40,771 nucleotides of DNA from a virus. A program made the translations under genes and the position numbers. Location: IMG/VR virus record IMGVR_UViG_3300010885_027938, positions 1-40,771 of that record; one strand, written 5' to 3'. The notes below the pieces were generated by a model. It was not told where the DNA came from. It saw only the letters and a list, made by a program, of their open reading frames with translations, and made no database searches. Of this stretch, positions 38,657-40,771 are shown piece by piece. Position 1 is the first letter of the stretch, and the number at the start of each line of letters is the position of its first letter.

Positions 38657-39875
38657 TCTTCCAAATCCCCTTATGCTCTACTGCCCACTTGAAGGCATCG
38701 GCCCATTCCTTGGCGCGATCCTTATAATCGTATTCCTTGAGTACCCGCTCCTTGGCGGCACCTGCGAGTTGTTCTCGTAGGTCCTTGCTTCTGACTAGAC
38801 TCTTGACTGCGTCAAACCACTGCTGCCGACCACGGACCACGAGTCCGTCAACGCCGTGGTTGACCACTGAGTACGGAGCATCTCCATACTTGAAGCCTTC
38901 ACCGATAAATGCTGCTCCCACCATTGCATATTCCAGCCAATGGAGTTCTGATTTGCAGCGGTCAAAGTCATCGCCGCCGAGTGGCGCGATTCCAATGTCG
39001 CCGTGGCTAGCTGCGAGGGTCTCCGCAAACTGGCGAATGTTCTCAACGTAGGGATATGCTTCATCAAAGAACGGTGCAATGACGTGTTCTGTTCCTGGGT
39101 TTACTCCGATAAAGACGTTCCAGAGTTCCTTTCGGAGGTCCTGGATTCCTTTTCCAGCGTATCCACCCTCCCACTTTCCACGCTCGTCTGGGTAGCCGCC
39201 GTAGTCGCGCATACGTGCCGTGCTGCCGTAATAGACCACACGTGGCTTGTCACCGCCGTGTTCTGGGCGAGTACGATCTGTCGTATAAATTGACGGATCA
39301 ATTGCATTCTTAATTACCTTAATGTTCTCGTTGAGATGTGAATACGCATCCTTAATAGGATTCGTGCTGACGGTAACGAGGTCAGCCCTCCGTGCCATCC
39401 GCTCAATGAGCGGGATTTCAGCCTGGACGTCTGGCCAGTAGCCATTCCATTTACGGATCTGGAAGTGGTTGTCATCGGTCTCATAGACCATTGCCTTATT
39501 AAACATCTCGGACTCAAATGCTGGCCACATCCACTCAGTGACCGAGTCGCGCAGCTCCATCCTGTGTGGGTGGATCAGGATCTTTACCTTATCCTTCGTA
39601 GCGTCACCACACTCATTACACTTTGCAGAACAATTGTAGTAACGACGAAACATCACGACGTCTGCCCACTCAATGTCGCTGGTATCTACGGAGAGTAGAC
39701 CCTTCCGCATTGCCTCTTCCTGTGTCAGGCCCTGAGCACCATCCTTAGCGATGAAGTTGATCTTGTCAATGTGCCTAACGTTGATCCCCATCTTCTTCCA
39801 CTCTTCGTCATACATATGACCACGGAAGTAGGCACAGGGCCCCTGCTCGGCAGTACCCCACACAAGAACGTTCAT
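38628..39875 (-). CDS. GT4-like glycosyltransferase
   Basis: A 415-residue protein with two Rossmann halves. The N-terminal half is NVLVWGTAEQGPCAYFRGHM; the centre has ADLVTVSTNPIKDAYSHLNE and the linker NAIDPSIYTTDR; the C-terminal half has HGDIGIAPLGGDDFDRCKSE followed by LHWLEYAMVGAAFIGEG, typical of GT-B family 4 enzymes. A CNECG pair near residue 103 is an unusual insertion. It lies between capsid and adaptor genes, an odd place for an enzyme, so the target may be a virion protein or the host surface. The ATG at 39875 follows AGGAGGGTCGG, matching that of the RmlD-like gene. Confidence 0.8.
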   Translation of the reverse strand: MNVLVWGTAEQGPCAYFRGHMYDEEWKKMGINVRHIDKINFIAKDGAQGLTQEEAMRKGLLSVDTSDIEWADVVMFRRYYNCSAKCNECGDATKDKVKILIHPHRMELRDSVTEWMWPAFESEMFNKAMVYETDDNHFQIRKWNGYWPDVQAEIPLIERMARRADLVTVSTNPIKDAYSHLNENIKVIKNAIDPSIYTTDRTRPEHGGDKPRVVYYGSTARMRDYGGYPDERGKWEGGYAGKGIQDLRKELWNVFIGVNPGTEHVIAPFFDEAYPYVENIRQFAETLAASHGDIGIAPLGGDDFDRCKSELHWLEYAMVGAAFIGEGFKYGDAPYSVVNHGVDGLVVRGRQQWFDAVKSLVRSKDLREQLAGAAKERVLKEYDYKDRAKEWADAFKWAVEHKGIWKNGRRDTLST

Positions 39876-39887
39876 CCGACCCTCCTG

Positions 39888-39907
39888 AGCGAGCATAGGG
39901 GCTCGCT
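39888..39907 (-). other. Hairpin directly upstream of the GT4 ribosome site
   Basis: Perfect 7-base arms AGCGAGC / GCTCGCT with a 6-base loop. On the minus strand it lies just before the AGGAGGG site of the glycosyltransferase gene. On the plus strand it is followed by TTTTGTTT and so resembles a terminator, but no plus-strand transcript is expected here. Confidence 0.5.
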
Positions 39908-40000
39908 TTTTGTTTGGTGTCACTAAGTGCCACCGTTAGTATTATCGGGCCTCTACGCGCTCTGGGGAGGCCTTTACGTTGATTCTAGCAGGTCCTACTC

Positions 40001-40024
40001 CCCCCCGCCCCGAAGGGCGAGGGG
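40001..40024 (-). terminator. UUCG-capped GC-rich hairpin after the capsid gene
   Basis: On the minus strand CCCCTCGCCC-TTCG-GGGCGGGGGG forms a 10-pair stem with a UUCG tetraloop, 19 bases after the capsid stop. No U-run follows, so it may act as a partial terminator or a 3' stabiliser of abundant capsid mRNA. Confidence 0.6.
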
Positions 40025-40031
40025 TTTCGGC

Positions 40032-40045
40032 AATCCCGAAGGATT
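40032..40045 (-). other. Second UUCG hairpin overlapping the capsid stop
   Basis: AATCC-TTCG-GGATT on the minus strand: 5 pairs with a UUCG tetraloop, sharing bases with the TAA stop. It stands in tandem with the stronger hairpin downstream. Confidence 0.5.
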
Positions 40046-40771
40046 AGACGGAGACCGTGGCCTGCGTCTTCAGGATGCGGTAACGGGCGCCAGCCTCATC
40101 GAGGTTCAGCACGCCGAAGCGCATCTTGTAGCCCACGATTGCGCGCTGCGCGAGTGGGTCAGAGTGATCGCCACCTGGAGCCACGAAGTAGCTCTGAAGG
40201 GTCTGCGAGTCACCAATCGTGTAAGCGTCTGGTCCGAGGAACAGCGCGTTGTACACGTTGCCTGCCGAGGCGCCTGCGGTCGCGTAGACCTTGGCGTCGG
40301 ACGAGACAATGAAGCGTACGCCAGCAAACTGACCAATCTCACCTGTGAGAAGTGGCGTGTTGTTTACGTACTTGTTGGCCTCGATCCAGCCGTTGACCGT
40401 GGTGTCTGACACGAGGTCATACTCCTGGGCAGGGTGGATGATGCAGCGGTACGTGCCGTCAGCGAACTGAGGAACGTTTGCACCCTTAAGGCGTGCAACC
40501 ATCTGCTTCACGAACGAACCCGTCAACACACCAGCGACGGCAACAGCCGAGTTAGCAGTGTTGTTGGTAAGCGTCGCGGAGCCAGTGGCACCAAAGATAG
40601 CGGTCGTCAGCGCGTTGCTGTGGACGCTATCTCGGACAAGCGTGTCCATTGAGCGAACGGCCTTGTACGCAACACGCTCAGCAGCAATGCTGATGAGGTC
40701 GTGTGGCGAGTCAAGGTTGGCGAGGTCAGAGACCGCAACCGTCGCGCCGTACTGGGCGGCGGTGAAGTACT
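40044..40771 (-). CDS. Major capsid protein, C-terminal part (continues at 265-1)
   Basis: The remaining 235 codons (after removing the 21-base end repeat) of the major capsid protein, of 323 residues in all. The sequence shows the N4-gp56/HK97-type core: FADGTYRCIIHPAQEYDLVS, then GEIGQFAGVRFIVSSDAKVY and AYTIGDSQTLQSYFVAPGGD, ending KTQATVSV. The first codons here follow from EYFTAAQYGATVAV across the junction. Upstream lies the scaffold, downstream two UUCG hairpins. A start inside this part (ATG at 40649) would be a truncated protein and is rejected. Confidence 0.85.
   Translation of the reverse strand, partial: YFTAAQYGATVAVSDLANLDSPHDLISIAAERVAYKAVRSMDTLVRDSVHSNALTTAIFGATGSATLTNNTANSAVAVAGVLTGSFVKQMVARLKGANVPQFADGTYRCIIHPAQEYDLVSDTTVNGWIEANKYVNNTPLLTGEIGQFAGVRFIVSSDAKVYATAGASAGNVYNALFLGPDAYTIGDSQTLQSYFVAPGGDHSDPLAQRAIVGYKMRFGVLNLDEAGARYRILKTQATVSV
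40751..40771. repeat. Terminal direct repeat marking the circle junction (right copy)
   Basis: Second copy of the 21-base end repeat. It lies inside the capsid gene, which is an arbitrary place for a real phage end, so it supports a circularised assembly of a complete genome of 40,750 bp. Confidence 0.95.

Noticed and set aside
40044-40649. A separate 201-residue gene starting at ATG 40649
   Set aside because: The frame is open upstream through the window end and, after closing the circle, back to ATG 265 with a good ribosome site, so it is the end of the capsid gene.

Overview
The window is one complete genome of a tailed double-stranded DNA phage (Caudoviricetes), closed into a circle of about 40,750 bp. 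The last 21 bases repeat the first 21, and joining the ends restores one uninterrupted major capsid gene. Base composition is moderately GC-rich, gene packing is tight, and many starts are GTG or TTG coupled to the stop of the gene before. The host cannot be named from sequence alone. Strong AGGAGG ribosome sites point to a bacterium, and the many small CxxC proteins and an RlpA-like protein resemble what actinobacterial phages often carry, but that is weak evidence. I saw no integrase, recognisable repressor, DNA or RNA polymerase, primase or tRNA gene, so a lytic phage that borrows the host replisome is most likely.

Layout: a roughly 1 kb control region (about 21.77-22.76 kb) separates two divergent transcription units. 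Leftward (minus strand), a unit of about 34 kb runs from 21.77 kb down to 1, across the circle junction, and on from 40.77 to 28.18 kb. In order it holds small basic proteins and an HExxH metallopeptidase, a repetitive tail fibre, a possible small terminase, a cysteine-peptidase endolysin and holin, a TagD-like cytidylyltransferase and a GT2-like glycosyltransferase, large terminase, portal, two giant virion proteins (979 and 2161 aa), scaffold, and an N4-gp56-type capsid protein. After the junction come a GT4-like glycosyltransferase, an adaptor, Dit-like and Gp37-like tail proteins, a small membrane protein, an HTH-phosphoesterase, RmlD-like and epimerase genes, a recombination set (Cas4/RecB-like exonuclease, ERF annealase, SSB-like protein), an Hjc-like nuclease, an RmlC-like gene and small proteins including a DUF1599-like one.

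Rightward (plus strand, 22.5-28.1 kb) lies an early-type unit of small, often zinc-ribbon, proteins ending in a DnaB-like helicase, followed by a strong terminator, a strong promoter with its own 57-aa zinc-protein gene, and a terminator between the converging units.

The most striking element is a series of four type II hammerhead self-cleaving ribozymes in the first 1.3 kb of the rightward unit. Each lies directly before a gene's AGGAGG ribosome site. Three of them begin on the last base of the TAG stop codon of the gene before. They should cut the polycistronic early RNA into separate messages, each starting with a stem I hairpin and ending with a stem III hairpin. A GGTTAAG-N4-CTTAACC palindrome upstream of both rightward promoters and in the leftward leader suggests common control. 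Genes for nucleotide sugars and glycosyl transfer are scattered over five places, suggesting sugar decoration of the virion or of the host surface.
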